Below are positions 7,341 to 7,368 of a stretch of 7,368 bases of DNA, one piece after another (the first letter of the stretch is position 1; each line of letters starts with the position of its first letter). Where the stretch lies: the NCBI GenBank assembly GCA_030150335.1, contig JASLGC010000069.1, positions 1-7,368 of the forward strand, in the 5' to 3' direction. Source of the stretch: Flavobacterium sp. (GTDB lineage: Bacteria; Bacteroidota; Bacteroidia; Flavobacteriales; Flavobacteriaceae). A program made the position numbers and the translations under genes. The notes under the pieces were generated by a model that saw only the letters and a program-made list of their open reading frames with translations, had not been told where the DNA came from and searched no databases.

Positions 7341-7368
7341 GAGGCAATGTTATTTTAAATGTAGTTCC
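7333..7368 (-). CDS. C-terminal end of a sensor histidine kinase (partial, cut by window edge)
   Basis: On the reverse strand the reading frame from the window edge gives GTTFKITLPHA followed by TAA (7335-7333). A Gly-Thr-x-Phe-x-Ile-x-Leu-Pro ending is the typical last beta strand of the HATPase domain of sensor histidine kinases. The stop overlaps the start of the response regulator gene by 8 bases, the usual arrangement of a kinase-regulator pair. Only 11 codons are visible, so the sensor domain, membrane segments and signal cannot be described. The assignment rests on this short ending plus the context. Confidence 0.75.
   Translation of the reverse strand, partial: GTTFKITLPHA

Noticed and set aside
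1..7368. Mobile element, CRISPR array, phage or toxin-antitoxin genes
   Set aside because: I looked for transposase-like frames, terminal inverted repeats, regularly spaced repeats and small paired genes and found none. The genes are ordinary chromosomal ones with uniform AT-rich composition.

Overview
This window looks like a chromosomal segment from a low-GC member of the Bacteroidota, probably a flavobacterium. The evidence is the AT-rich base composition, the near absence of Shine-Dalgarno sequences before the genes, a TAnnTTTG-type -7 promoter element before the transporter gene, a very large Bacteroidota-style AsmA-like protein, and a response regulator with Bacteroidota-type C-terminal domain wording. 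I cannot name the species.

Layout, left to right. The window opens inside the 3' half of a 5S rRNA gene (about 1-79), the end of a ribosomal RNA operon. A strong intrinsic terminator (87-121) follows, and then a second, A/T-rich terminator-like hairpin (151-189). A single long forward gene (272-3502) encodes an AsmA-like inner-membrane-anchored periplasmic protein, closed by its own terminator (3505-3533). A forward gene pair follows, separated by only 9 bases: a peptide deformylase with a complete active site and an N-terminal extension (3585-4175), and an exported TPR protein (4185-5012). A shared bidirectional terminator (5092-5132) separates this pair from genes on the reverse strand. Those are an MFS transporter (5147-6418) with a recognisable promoter, an OmpR-family response regulator (6663-7340), and the last 11 codons of what is very probably its partner histidine kinase, cut by the window edge (7333-7368, overlapping the regulator by 8 bases).

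How the genes relate. The AsmA-like protein probably acts in cell-envelope lipid homeostasis. The deformylase removes the formyl group from nascent proteins. The TPR protein is exported and its partners are unknown. The kinase-regulator pair lies upstream of the MFS gene on the same strand with no convincing terminator between them. The transporter may therefore be functionally linked to the two-component system, but the 244-base gap and the separate promoter mean this is only a possibility. I saw no mobile element, CRISPR array, tRNA or phage gene. Apart from the details listed under findings, this is an ordinary core-genome stretch, and I do not see a convincing novel multi-gene system in it.
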